Source: Marinilabiliales bacterium
GTDB taxonomy: Bacteria > Bacteroidota > Bacteroidia > Bacteroidales > ML635J-15
Reading direction: 5' to 3'
Length of the DNA stretch: 48,479 bases
Assembly (NCBI GenBank): GCA_002869385.1
Contig: PKTB01000023.1
Coordinates: forward strand, 132,741 to 181,219
The notes below the pieces were generated by a model. That model saw only the letters and a program-made list of their open reading frames with translations, did no database searches and was not told where the DNA came from. The first letter of the stretch is position 1. Each line of letters starts with the position of its first letter. Below, piece after piece: positions 10,404 through 19,261 of this stretch. A program made the translations under genes and the position numbers.

Positions 10404-11555
10404 ATGAAAAAAATAAATTTATTATTAGGAGTATTAGTATTTTTCTTTGTAGCATGTGGATCAGGCTCTGATAGTAAAACAGAAGGGAAAGCTGAATCTC
10501 ATGAACCGAACAATACAATTGAAGAAGCAACAGCAGTTGAATTAGGAAGTGAATTTGGTCTTAAGATCGATGAGTCAGGAGATATTGATTGGTTTAAAGT
10601 TGAAGTTAAAGAGCAGGGGTATTTACAAGCTCTTGCAAAGGGAGTTCCTGAGGATTTAGATATTCAGGTTAGATTTGCAAAATACGATGAGTGGGGAGAT
10701 GAGAAAGAAGATTTCTTAACTAATTTTGAAGAAATGCCTGCTACAATTCAAATTCTTGAGGAAGGAACATATTATGTTATGGTGGCTGAACGTTGGGGTG
10801 AAAAATCATCTGATGATGAATTTACTCTTAAAATTGATTTTATAAAAGAAATAGACTCTTACGAACCTAATTCTGATGCATTATTAGCACAAGAGATTGA
10901 ATTTGGTAAAGAGTATGAATCTGCAATTTTTCCAACAAGAGACGAAGATTGGTTCAAGATTACAGTTGAAGAACAAGGTTATCTAGAAGTAAAATCTAAA
11001 GATGTTGATGAAGAAATTGAATTGTCTGTTTATTTTGCACAATTTGACGAATATAATGAAGATCCTGTTGAAGTATTGAAATCAATAGATGTTATTCCTC
11101 AAACTATGGCAGTAACTGAACCTGGTGAGTATTATGTCGTTCTTGCTGACCGTTGGGGTGGAGAAATGTCAAAAAATACATTTACTTGGTTAGTTAATTT
11201 TATTCCTGAGATGGATGAATTGGAACCAAATAATAATGAAACAAATGCTAAAGAAATTACAGGAAATGAAACAGTAAATATGGCAATATTCCCATTAGGC
11301 GATATCGACTTATTTAAATTTTCACCATCTGCTACTTGTACACTTAATATTAAAGGTAAAGATTTTGGCAATATCGAAGCAGCAGCAACTATATTTGTTT
11401 TAGACGAAGATAATGAACTTGATGATATTGAAACAATTGATATTCCTGGTGAATTTGAAATTAAAGAAGTGGGGAAAGATTATTTTATCGGAATTAAAGA
11501 CAGATGGGATGGAAATTCATCTCCTGAAATGATAGAAATTGTCTTTTCTTACTAG
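10404..11555 (+). CDS. Lipoprotein with three PPC-like domains
   Basis: The N-terminus MKKINLLLGVLVFFFVAC is a lipoprotein signal with Cys at about residue 18, followed by an acidic/Ser-rich linker. Three consecutive units of about 110 residues each begin with E-P-N-(N/S) and contain D-x-D-W/L-F-K (DIDWFKVEV, DEDWFKITV, DIDLFKFSP) and, in the first two, a G-x-Y-Y-V block. This is the pattern of bacterial pre-peptidase C-terminal (PPC) beta-sandwich domains. These usually sit beside a peptidase, but here they make up the whole mature protein. The protein is strongly acidic and is probably anchored in the outer or inner membrane facing the periplasm. A binding role is inferred; no catalytic motif is seen. 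Confidence 0.8.
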   Translation: MKKINLLLGVLVFFFVACGSGSDSKTEGKAESHEPNNTIEEATAVELGSEFGLKIDESGDIDWFKVEVKEQGYLQALAKGVPEDLDIQVRFAKYDEWGDEKEDFLTNFEEMPATIQILEEGTYYVMVAERWGEKSSDDEFTLKIDFIKEIDSYEPNSDALLAQEIEFGKEYESAIFPTRDEDWFKITVEEQGYLEVKSKDVDEEIELSVYFAQFDEYNEDPVEVLKSIDVIPQTMAVTEPGEYYVVLADRWGGEMSKNTFTWLVNFIPEMDELEPNNNETNAKEITGNETVNMAIFPLGDIDLFKFSPSATCTLNIKGKDFGNIEAAATIFVLDEDNELDDIETIDIPGEFEIKEVGKDYFIGIKDRWDGNSSPEMIEIVFSY

Positions 11556-11580
11556 AAAAGATTTTAAATATATTTATTGT

Positions 11581-11613
11581 AGAAAGTAGGCCTAGGTCTA
11601 CTTTCTTTATTTT
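11581..11613 (+). terminator. Rho-independent terminator
   Basis: A perfect 9-bp stem (11581-11589 with 11598-11606) is followed by TTATTTT. It ends the PPC lipoprotein gene. Confidence 0.85.
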
Positions 11614-11630
11614 CAATAGTTTAGAATAAT

Positions 11631-11638
11631 TATTTTTG
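11631..11638 (+). promoter_or_regulatory. Possible -7 box
   Basis: TATTTTTG fits TAnnTTTG, 58 bp before the start at 11697. No convincing -33 element is visible. Confidence 0.4.
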
Positions 11639-11696
11639 CATAAAACAAAAAAACAATTTAAATTTGTTTTAACTCTAAACAAAAATTACAAGTCTT

Positions 11697-12494
11697 ATGA
11701 AAAAAACATACTTCATTTTTGTATTTGTATTCGTTTCATTGATACTGAATGCACAACACGAGTTTATCAATCAAGGCTTAATTGCTATTTGGGAAGGAGG
11801 AGTAGAAGATGTATTTTATACTGAGTCAGAATTTAACGGACATAATTTTGGTACGCTAAATTCTTCTTCAAGTCTGTACTTAAAATCCGGACAGTTGATT
11901 GTTTCAAAAGATGCAGAAGGTGATATTGTTGATTGCCTTATGTATTATCGCTTATACAAGAGTGGAGATACACCCGGTGATTTTAATGCTGTTGTTTTAC
12001 CATGGCATTCTGAGTGGGATGAAGATGAATTATTATTTCAAATGTGGTGGAATGACCCACCTGAAGAAACAGACTTGAATCTTTTAGAAGGCTTGTCTGA
12101 TGGGGATTATATTCTTGAAGTTTACTTTCAAGCTGAAAATGGAGACTCTGAAATCTTATATTTAAATAATGCTACTTTAAATTATATTGCAACATTTACA
12201 TTTTAAAGTGCAACAAATATTGGTCAAACAAGAGAGGGTAAGAACAGCAGTTTTGATGTTTATCCAAATCCGGCTACAGAGCAGTTAAGTATTAAGTTTT
12301 CAGACCAAACTGAAGTAAAATATGTTAAAATTATTAATTGTAATTCACAAGTTGTTTATAATGGAGGTAAAACTAGGGGTGCTTCGGATTCTACTATCAA
12401 TCTACCAATAGACCAATTTGATTCTTGTGTCTATTTTGTCCATGTTGAGACTGAACATGGTGTCGAAGTACGAAGAATTATAATTAGTAAATAA
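11697..12494 (+). CDS. Secreted protein of unknown function with T9SS sorting domain (in-frame TAA)
   Basis: About 265 residues. It has a signal peptide (MKKTYFIFVFVFVSLILNA), a central beta-rich domain of about 150 residues that I do not recognise (several Trp and Asp-rich turns, e.g. LPWHSEWDEDELLFQMWW), and a T9SS sorting domain (FDVYPNPATEQLSIKF ... SCVYFVHV ... RRIIISK). A TAA at 12204-12206 separates the central domain from the sorting domain; the frame is open on both sides. As written, the product would be secreted to the periplasm but lack the export signal. The final stop codon is the first triplet of the inverted-repeat element at 12492. Its sorting domain is a close sibling of the one encoded at 9903. 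Confidence 0.8.
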
Positions 12495-12778
12495 CGTGAG
12501 TTCGACCTAAGATTCTAGTCACAGAAACTTCTATTTGTAGTAAATTCGGACTAAAGATTTTGAAATAATAGTGTACTTCGGCAGGCTCAGAAGGCTATTA
12601 TGAAAAATGTTAAGTTCGAAGATGCTGTAAAGAGGACTTTAAACTTTGATTCATCAAATTTTGGCATAAATATTCCCAAACCTGCTCAAAATATCCCGAT
12701 ATGTCTTCACAGATTTGGAAATATTTCTACTCAAAATTTATCTAAACTGTGGCCGAAGCTTAGGTCGAACACACGTTA
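12492..12778. repeat. 287-bp element bounded by 20-bp inverted repeats (MITE-like)
   Basis: The left arm (12492-12511, core TTCGACCTAAG) and right arm (12759-12778, core CTTAGGTCGAA) match at 19 of 20 positions in inverted orientation. The interior has no usable reading frame on either strand. It includes the segment TTCGGCAGGCTCAG (12575-12588), which resembles interspersed intergenic repeats of Bacteroidota from general knowledge. No clear target-site duplication is visible. It accounts for most of the 406-bp gap before the Hdr operon. It could be a non-autonomous mobile element or a folded RNA/DNA repeat. Confidence 0.65.
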
Positions 12779-12853
12779 AATAGGATTCCTTTAGTATTAG
12801 TACGTACAGATTTATGTTGTATGTACTCTATATAATACAGTATTTTACGTCTG

Positions 12854-12882
12854 TTGCAAGACTTTATGTGTGCTTATTTTTG
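12854..12882 (+). promoter_or_regulatory. Promoter of the Hdr-like operon
   Basis: TTG at 12854-12856 and TATTTTTG at 12875-12882 have 18 bp between them, close to the Bacteroidota spacing. The ATG at 12901 is 19 bp downstream. This argues against the longer upstream start in the same frame at 12814. Confidence 0.55.
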
Positions 12883-12900
12883 TCAAAACAAAAATTGTGC

Positions 12901-13611
12901 ATGACTAATTATTACGAATTATTATCAACTGATGTCAGATTTAGAGAAGGTCTTACTGCTTGTATGAACTGCGGAGTTTGTACAGCAATATGCCCTGCAG
13001 CTGAATTTTACAAATACGATCCTCGTCAGATATGCAATATTGTACAAACAAGAGACGATGAGCAAATTGAAGCACTTCTAAAAAGTGAAACAATTTGGTA
13101 TTGTGGGCAGTGTATGTCATGTAAAACCCGATGCCCGAGAGGTAATGTTCCGGCAATGATTATTTCTGTATTAAGAAGGTTTTCTCAGGATTTAGGTTTT
13201 TTTACTTATAGTGAGAAAGGACGCCAGCAGTTTGCTCTAAAGCGTACCGTTGGAGATAATATTATCAATACAGGTTATTGTGTTCATGTTGATACTGTAA
13301 GCCCTAAGCTTCATCCGGAACAAGGCCCTGTATGGAAATGGTATCACGAAAATGCAGAAGAAGTAGCTGATCGTCTTGGCGCAAATTATAATAAAGAAGG
13401 TGGTGGAGCACTAAGAAAAATTTCAAAAGAAAATCTTGATGAAGTAAAGAAAATATTTGAGGTTACAGGAGGCGCAAATTTGTATGACAAAATTGAATTG
13501 TTCAGCAAGGATAAAGCAAAAGTACTTAAAATGGGATTTGAAGAAACCGGAATAAATAATGAGTATTTTTTTAATGCTTATATCGAAAATTCTGACAATC
13601 ATCAAAAATAA
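12901..13611 (+). CDS. HdrC-like subunit, two [4Fe-4S] centres
   Basis: HdrC subunits relay electrons between an HdrA flavoprotein and the HdrB catalytic site. Two Cys clusters are present: C-x2-C-x2-C-x3-C-P at residues 21-31 (CMNCGVCTAICP), and CGQCMSCKTRCP about 60 residues later. These are classic paired [4Fe-4S] motifs. The remaining 150 residues form a hydrophilic helical tail, longer than in methanogen HdrC. There is no signal peptide, so it is cytosolic. It is the first gene of a tight five-gene operon (5 bp to the next gene). ATG 12901 fits the promoter position. Confidence 0.85.
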   Translation: MTNYYELLSTDVRFREGLTACMNCGVCTAICPAAEFYKYDPRQICNIVQTRDDEQIEALLKSETIWYCGQCMSCKTRCPRGNVPAMIISVLRRFSQDLGFFTYSEKGRQQFALKRTVGDNIINTGYCVHVDTVSPKLHPEQGPVWKWYHENAEEVADRLGANYNKEGGGALRKISKENLDEVKKIFEVTGGANLYDKIELFSKDKAKVLKMGFEETGINNEYFFNAYIENSDNHQK

Positions 13612-13616
13612 AAAAT

Positions 13617-14690
13617 ATGACTAGGAAGAAGCATTATTGGAACGAATATCAGAAAGAGATTGCTGATGATAATTATTTTTATGAACGTAGTTGTATTCGT
13701 CAGTCTTTTTTTCCGGGCTCTGAAACTACATTTTTAAATATACTAAGAAATGAACTTGGTAAGAGTATCTTGGACGATCCAAATCAGCATACATGTACAG
13801 GTATAGGTTATCACTCTGATGTAGTTCAGTTTGATACTACAATGACTGTTTGCGCAAGATTATTTTCATTAATGACTGATGCCGGTTTGAAGAATTATGT
13901 TCCTTCATGTGTGACTTCATTTGGGGTGTTTACAGAAGTTGTTGAAACGTGGCAACATTTCCCGGAAGAGCTGGAAAAAACAAGAAACTTTTTACGCAAG
14001 GCAACCGGACGTGAATTTAATATTCCAGAGAACATTGTGCATCCATCTGACATTATTTATAAATTCCGAAAAGAATTAAAAAATAAAATGAAATATCAGC
14101 TTGTGAATCATAAAACAGGCGAACCGTTAAAAGTTGTTGAGCATATTGGATGCCATTATGGTAAAATATTTTCAAAACATGCTGTGGGCGGAGCTGAATT
14201 TCCACAGGTTCTTGCAGGTATGATAGAAGAATGGGGGGGCGAAGTTATTGACTATCCGGAACGTCGTCATTGTTGCGGATTCGGATTTAGACAATATCTG
14301 GTTATGGCAAACAGGGGGTATTCAGTTGCAAATACAAAAAAGAAATTTGAATCGATGGAGCCATATAAACCAGATTTTGTATTGACAAACTGTCCGGGAT
14401 GTACAATGTTTATGGACAGATGGCAATATACAATTGCTGAAATGGAAGGTAAAACATATGATGATAAAGGAATGGGAATTCCTGTGTTAACCTACGAAGA
14501 ACTTGCTGGTTTGTTATTGGGGTATAATCCATGGGATTTAGGCTTCCAGATTCATCAGGTTCAGGTAGAACCATTACTCGACAAATTGGGCATTGAATAT
14601 GATCCAGAAGATAAATTTGTTGGTAAATCCGGGAGGTTTTTAGGTAAACCTGAAAAACCCGAAATTTTAAAAGTGGAGTACAATGGATAG
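13617..14690 (+). CDS. HdrB-like subunit with CCG domain
   Basis: In HdrB, CCG (cysteine-rich) domains bind the unusual Fe-S clusters that reduce a disulfide. The C-terminal half has a complete CCG motif: HIGCHYG, then RRHCCGFGF, then TNCPGC. The N-terminal half has only scattered Cys (HTCTG, TVCARL, PSCVTS) and no second full motif. About 357 residues is longer than methanogen HdrB because of a C-terminal extension (about residues 290-357). Start ATG 13617 lies 5 bp after the HdrC stop; the end overlaps the next gene by 8 bp. The substrate is not evident, and the partners suggest a quinone-linked complex. Confidence 0.82.
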   Translation: MTRKKHYWNEYQKEIADDNYFYERSCIRQSFFPGSETTFLNILRNELGKSILDDPNQHTCTGIGYHSDVVQFDTTMTVCARLFSLMTDAGLKNYVPSCVTSFGVFTEVVETWQHFPEELEKTRNFLRKATGREFNIPENIVHPSDIIYKFRKELKNKMKYQLVNHKTGEPLKVVEHIGCHYGKIFSKHAVGGAEFPQVLAGMIEEWGGEVIDYPERRHCCGFGFRQYLVMANRGYSVANTKKKFESMEPYKPDFVLTNCPGCTMFMDRWQYTIAEMEGKTYDDKGMGIPVLTYEELAGLLLGYNPWDLGFQIHQVQVEPLLDKLGIEYDPEDKFVGKSGRFLGKPEKPEILKVEYNG

Positions 14691-15702
14691 AAAAGTATTA
14701 ATTATAGGTGCAGGACCCGCAGGTATTGAAGCAGCTCATGTGCTTGCCAATCAGGGAGTAAAGGTGGTTTTGACTGAGAAGCATGACCAGCCGGGTGGAA
14801 ATATTAAAAACTGGGTTAAGCTATTTCCTGATTTTCGTGATGCCGGTGAAGTCCGAAAAGAATTATCAGCTAAATTGGATCATGAGAATATTGATTTTTT
14901 TAGTAATACAGAGATCAGTGAACTTAGTTTTAATGATAACCAATGGATCGCAAAGAACTCTTCAGATAAAATATTTAAAGCAGATGCCGCATTGTTAGCT
15001 ACCGGGTTCGAGGTTTTTAATGCAAAACGTAAAGAAGAACTTGGATATGGAATCTACGATAATGTAATAACATCTGTTGATTTTGAGAAAATGTATAAAA
15101 CCGGCAAAATACTTACAAAAGATGGTCGTATCCCCAAAAGTATAGCTTTCTTAAACTGTGTGGGCAGTCGTGATGAAAAGGTTGGTAATCATTATTGTTC
15201 AAGAGTTTGCTGCATTAATGCCGTAAAACAGGCAATAGAATTTAAAGAATTGATTCCTGATTCAAGAGCATACTGCTTTTATATGGATATGCGAATGGCC
15301 GGGCAGTTTTATGAGGAACTTTACAGAAAATCTCAGGAGAAATACGGAGTTACATATATCAGAGGACGTATATCAGAAGCTGCCGGAACAATGGATAACC
15401 GAATCCAGATTAAAGCAGAGGATACATTAAGTGCTCTTCCTATGAAAATGACCGTTGATATTCTTGTCCTTATGGTTGGAATAGAGTCGTCAATTTCTAC
15501 AACAGAATTAAGCACACAGAACAATATTCTTGGTTTGTATGGCTTTTCAAAAGGTCAGGGCCTTTATGGAAATGACAACATTACAGATAAAAAGGGCTTG
15601 TTTTTGGCAGGCACTTGCAAAAGACCGTTAACATTGCCTGAAACTCTTGCTGATGGCAGATCTGCAGCATTTGAAATATCAAATTATCTTACGAAGGACT
15701 AA
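14683..15702 (+). CDS. HdrA-like FAD-binding subunit, short form
   Basis: The FAD-binding Rossmann motif is at the start (IIGAGPAGIEAAHVL), followed by the HdrA signatures NCVGSRDEK and YCSRVCCINAVKQA (a Cys group C-x3-C-C) and a C-terminal GLFLAGTCKRP block. About 339 residues is clearly shorter than full HdrA because the ferredoxin-like Fe-S domains are missing. Those functions may be supplied by the two HdrC-like proteins on either side. In QmoA-type and HdrA-type enzymes this subunit handles electron entry or bifurcation at FAD. It overlaps its neighbours by 8 bp and 1 bp, implying tight co-expression. Confidence 0.85.
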   Translation: MDRKVLIIGAGPAGIEAAHVLANQGVKVVLTEKHDQPGGNIKNWVKLFPDFRDAGEVRKELSAKLDHENIDFFSNTEISELSFNDNQWIAKNSSDKIFKADAALLATGFEVFNAKRKEELGYGIYDNVITSVDFEKMYKTGKILTKDGRIPKSIAFLNCVGSRDEKVGNHYCSRVCCINAVKQAIEFKELIPDSRAYCFYMDMRMAGQFYEELYRKSQEKYGVTYIRGRISEAAGTMDNRIQIKAEDTLSALPMKMTVDILVLMVGIESSISTTELSTQNNILGLYGFSKGQGLYGNDNITDKKGLFLAGTCKRPLTLPETLADGRSAAFEISNYLTKD

Positions 15703-16052
15703 TGAAAAATTGGGGTTTTAAAATATCACAACCACGTGTTCTGGATCTTGATAATGCTGATCTGGATATGTACAATAAACTTATCGAAAAGGTGCCGTCT
15801 GCACATAGATGTCTCATGTGTGGTGGATGTACCGCAACTTGTTCTGCAAATGAACATACAAATTTTAATTTCAGAAATTGCCACCTTATGTTTCGTCGCG
15901 GACAGTTCGATGGATTGGCTGATGAACTTGACAAATGTATGTTATGTGGAAAATGTAAACTTGTATGCCCAAGAGGAGTAAATACCAGAGCAATTATTTA
16001 TAACATGCGCATAGTCCTAAGTGATATGAACTATAAAAAAATTGAGTCATGA
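15702..16052 (+). CDS. Second, short HdrC-like ferredoxin
   Basis: 116 residues with two [4Fe-4S] motifs: CLMCGGCTATC (about residue 36) and CMLCGKCKLVCPRG (about residue 76). The first lacks the usual Pro after its last Cys (CSANE instead of CP). It is cytosolic, lies between HdrA and the membrane subunit, and overlaps the latter by 4 bp (ATGA). It is likely the electron relay between the flavoprotein and the membrane-bound quinone module. It ends in TGA, which shows that TGA is used as a stop in this genome. Confidence 0.85.
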   Translation: MKNWGFKISQPRVLDLDNADLDMYNKLIEKVPSAHRCLMCGGCTATCSANEHTNFNFRNCHLMFRRGQFDGLADELDKCMLCGKCKLVCPRGVNTRAIIYNMRIVLSDMNYKKIES

Positions 16053-17881
16053 ACTATCATCCTTTCATCCTTCCATTTGCAGCAGGAGCTTTGTTCCTGT
16101 TTGCAGTTGTTATTTATAAGTATGTAACATGGTTAAGAAAACTTGATCGTAAGCAAAGATATTTTGTCAATAAGAATTTTTTTAGTCTGAAAACAATATC
16201 TGCTATCGGAGAAGTTTTCAGTGAAGCATTATTGCATCGTAATATTTACAAGAAAAACCCACTATTGGGTTATATGCACATGAGTCTGGCCTTTGGCTGG
16301 TTTTTACTAATTGTTGTCGGTAAAGTTGAATCATCTTTTTATGCCGGCACATTTTTCGAGGAACCATGGTTGGCTATATTCTTCAAATATTTTGCAACAG
16401 AACCTCATGATTTTTTCCTGGCCGCTCAGTTTTCATTTGTTATGGATTTTCTGCTTTTAGTTGTGCTAAGTGGTGTTATGCTGGCAGTGATTAAACGTTT
16501 TCGATCCAGAATTCTTGGAATGAAAAAATCAACTAAACATAGTACATTTGATCGAATTGCACTGGCTTCTTTATGGTGGATTTTTCCTGTTAGACTATTG
16601 GCGGAGAGTACAACTGCAGCAATTTATGGAAATTGTAATTTTTTAACCGGGACAATTGGAAGTTTAATTTCCGGATTACCCGTTGAAGCAATGGAATTAC
16701 CTATGTGGTGGGCATATTCCATAGTATTGTGTGCTTTTTTTGTTAGTATGCCGTTTTCAAGATATATGCATATTCCGACAGAAGTAGTGTTGGTCTTTTT
16801 AAGAAAATGGGGAGCAACAATAGGGGAGCAATATTCCGGACTTACCGATATAGAAATTAACTCTTGTTACCGTTGTGGAATTTGTATAGATGCTTGTCAG
16901 TTAAATTTTGCTGCCGGGATTGACAATGTACAATCGGTGTATTTTATCAGAGACTCAAGATATCATAAGCTTACAGATTCGGTAGCTAATAATTGTTTAA
17001 TGTGTGGCAGATGTACCGAAGCATGTCCTGTCGGTCTTGAATTGACTCTTATAAGAGAGCAAATGAGAAATAAAGCAGAGATTCCGGGTAAACATTATTT
17101 TGATTATGCAGAATCTCAGGACAGCAAAGTTAAAACAGATGTAGTTTACTTTGCAGGTTGCATGACTCATTTGACTCCTTCAATTATTATATCTATGAAA
17201 AAAATATTTGAAAATGCCGGAGTTAATTATTGGTTTATGGATGAGGAGAAAGGTTTGTGTTGTGGTAGGCCAATGAGGCAACAGGGATTTGTTCAGCAGT
17301 CAAAAGATCTGATAAGCAAAAATATGAGAATGATACACTCGTCAGGTGCAAAACTGCTTGTTACATCATGCCCGATATGTTATAAATCGTTTAAGGATTA
17401 ATATGTGCTTGAAATTCCTGTTATGCACCATACGGAGTATATTGAGTCCTTATTAAATGATGAAAAAATAAGTGTGTTTGATTCCGGAAAATCAATTGTT
17501 TATCACGATCCTTGTGAATTGGGAAGAGGTAGTAATATTTATGATCAACCGCGTAATATACTTAGGAAACTTGGTGAACTTCGAAAAACAGAATTTGATA
17601 AAGAAAATTCATTGTGTTGCGGAGGAAGCCTATCAAATAGTGTGATTTAAATTGATGTCCAGACTAAGATTCGTGATCATGGACTGGAAGAATTAACAAA
17701 ATCAAATCCTGATATTTTGGCGACAAGCTGTCCTCTTTGCAAGAAGTCATTCGTTCATGGTAATAAAGCAAGCGTACAGGATATCGCAGAGGTTGTAGCC
17801 GATAATCTTATTAAAAATAAACAAAGGCAGTTGACAAAAAAAGATAAAAAGATTATTGAAAAGGAACTTATATATAAATAA
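16049..17881 (+). CDS. Membrane HdrE/HdrD-like fusion subunit (two in-frame TAA)
   Basis: A single frame of 610 codons with TAA at 17399-17401 and 17648-17650. The N-terminal 245 residues hold about five to six hydrophobic helices with His residues (NarI/HdrE/DsrM-like, probably haem b and quinone binding). Then come two [4Fe-4S] motifs (CYRCGICIDACQ, CLMCGRCTEACPVG). The C-terminal half has two CCG domains: FAGCMTH/GLCCGRPM/SCPICYK, and HDPCELG/SLCCGGS/SCPLCKK. The first TAA lies between the CCG domains, the second inside CCG domain 2. The architecture recalls HmeCD or DsrMK joined in one chain. It probably exchanges electrons between menaquinol and the soluble HdrABC part. The motifs after each stop are intact, so the stops look recent or erroneous. 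Confidence 0.82.
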
Positions 17882-17887
17882 ATTAGA

Positions 17888-17895
17888 TAAATTTG
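17888..17895 (+). promoter_or_regulatory. Possible -7 box for the lipid gene
   Basis: TAAATTTG fits TAnnTTTG, 23 bp before the ATG at 17919. No -33 TTTG is seen at the standard spacing. Confidence 0.4.
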
Positions 17896-17918
17896 ATGCA
17901 TTAAAAAAATAAAAAACT

Positions 17919-19181
17919 ATGGTAGATATTTTTGACAGACTAAAAGAAGCCAGAGGGCCTTTAGGTAAGTATCAGCAAAAAGCTGAGGGATATTTTATGT
18001 TTCCAGAATTGGAGGGAGAACTTGCTCCAAGAATGATGTTTCAAGGGAAGGAAGTTTTAACCTGGAGTTTAAATAATTATCTTGGTTTAGGTAACAACCC
18101 TGAAGTTAGAAAAGTTGATGCAGAAGCGGCTAAAGAATATGGAATGGCATATCCAATGGGTGCCAGAATGATGTCCGGTCAAACTAAATATCATGCTGAG
18201 CTTGAGCAAAAGCTTGCTGATTTTGTAGAAAAAGAGTCTGCATATCTTTTAAATTATGGTTATCAGGGAATGGTTTCTATAATAGACTCATTAGCATCAC
18301 GTAAGGATGTTATTGTATATGATAGCGAATCTCATGCATGTATAATGGATGGAATTTTCCTTCATAAAGCAAAAGGAGGTAAGAGTTTTGTTTTCCCACA
18401 TAATGATATTGCAAGATGCGAGAAAATGTTAGGTTTTGCAGCTAAGAAGTCTGAGGAAAATGGTGGTGGAATACTTGTTATTACTGAAGGTGTATTTGGA
18501 ATGGCAGGAGATTTAGGGAATTTGCCTCCAATTGTTGATCTTAAGAAAAAACATCCTTTCAGATTATTAGTTGATGATGCTCATGGTTTTGGAACAATGG
18601 GTAAAACTGGTTTTGGTACTGGTGAACATTTTGGAGTACAAGATGATATTGATGTTTATTTTTCAACTTTTGCTAAATCAATGGCAGGAATTGGGGCTTT
18701 TGTTGCAGGAGATAAGGATATTGTCGATTATCTAAAATATACTATGCGTTCACAGATTTTCGCAAAATCTTTACCAATGCCTATGGTAAAAGGTGCATTG
18801 AAAAGATTAGATATGCTTATCAATGAACCGGAGCATAAAGCAAATCTTTGGAAAGTTGCTACTGCACTTCAGGAAGGTCTTAAAGAAAATGGTTTTGATA
18901 TTGGTGCAACAGAATCACCGGTAACTCCAGTTTATTTTAGCGGTAGTGTTCCTGAGGGGACTGAAATAGTTATCGACCTAAGAGAGAATTATAGTATTTT
19001 CTGTTCAATTGTCGTCTATCCTGTTATTCCTAAGGGAGTATTGATGTTAAGATTAATCCCTACAGCAGTACATACAATGGAAGATGTAAAGGAAACCATT
19101 GAAGTATTTAAGATTATTAAGGCAAACCTTGATTCAGGGAAATATAATAAAGCAGAAATGACATCGATGAGAATCGGTTAA
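17919..19181 (+). CDS. Alpha-oxoamine synthase: cysteate (or serine) fatty-acyl transferase
   Basis: A PLP enzyme of the BioF/KBL/serine-palmitoyltransferase family. It condenses an amino acid with an acyl thioester, releasing CO2. The PLP lysine is K253 (STFAKSMAG); the stacking His is in SESHACIMDG (about H139), and VDDAHGFG (about D220/H222) holds the pyridine ring. Length 420 and absence of a transit peptide fit the soluble bacterial form. Bacteroidota use such enzymes for sphingolipids (serine) or sulfonolipids (cysteate). The next gene is a cysteate/threonine-synthase-like enzyme and an SDR reductase lies nearby, which favours cysteate and capnine-type lipids (inference). The gene is intact and is followed by a possible terminator hairpin. 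Confidence 0.85.
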   Translation: MVDIFDRLKEARGPLGKYQQKAEGYFMFPELEGELAPRMMFQGKEVLTWSLNNYLGLGNNPEVRKVDAEAAKEYGMAYPMGARMMSGQTKYHAELEQKLADFVEKESAYLLNYGYQGMVSIIDSLASRKDVIVYDSESHACIMDGIFLHKAKGGKSFVFPHNDIARCEKMLGFAAKKSEENGGGILVITEGVFGMAGDLGNLPPIVDLKKKHPFRLLVDDAHGFGTMGKTGFGTGEHFGVQDDIDVYFSTFAKSMAGIGAFVAGDKDIVDYLKYTMRSQIFAKSLPMPMVKGALKRLDMLINEPEHKANLWKVATALQEGLKENGFDIGATESPVTPVYFSGSVPEGTEIVIDLRENYSIFCSIVVYPVIPKGVLMLRLIPTAVHTMEDVKETIEVFKIIKANLDSGKYNKAEMTSMRIG

Positions 19182-19202
19182 TATCTAAATGAAAATATAA
19201 TT

Positions 19203-19246
19203 AAAAACGAAGTATGAGGGGAGTGATTTTCTTCTGCTTCGTTTTT
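19203..19246 (+). terminator. Possible rho-independent terminator
   Basis: AAAAACGAAG (19203-19212) pairs perfectly with CTTCGTTTTT (19237-19246) around a 24-nt loop. The T run is short and the loop is long, so it may attenuate transcription and not stop it fully before the next gene. Confidence 0.55.
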
Positions 19247-19261
19247 GAAATTTAAAATATT

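Noticed and set aside
12814..12900. Longer N-terminus for the first HdrC protein
   Set aside because: The extra region contains the promoter (12854-12882) and reads as hydrophobic noise; ATG 12901 starts a normal HdrC.
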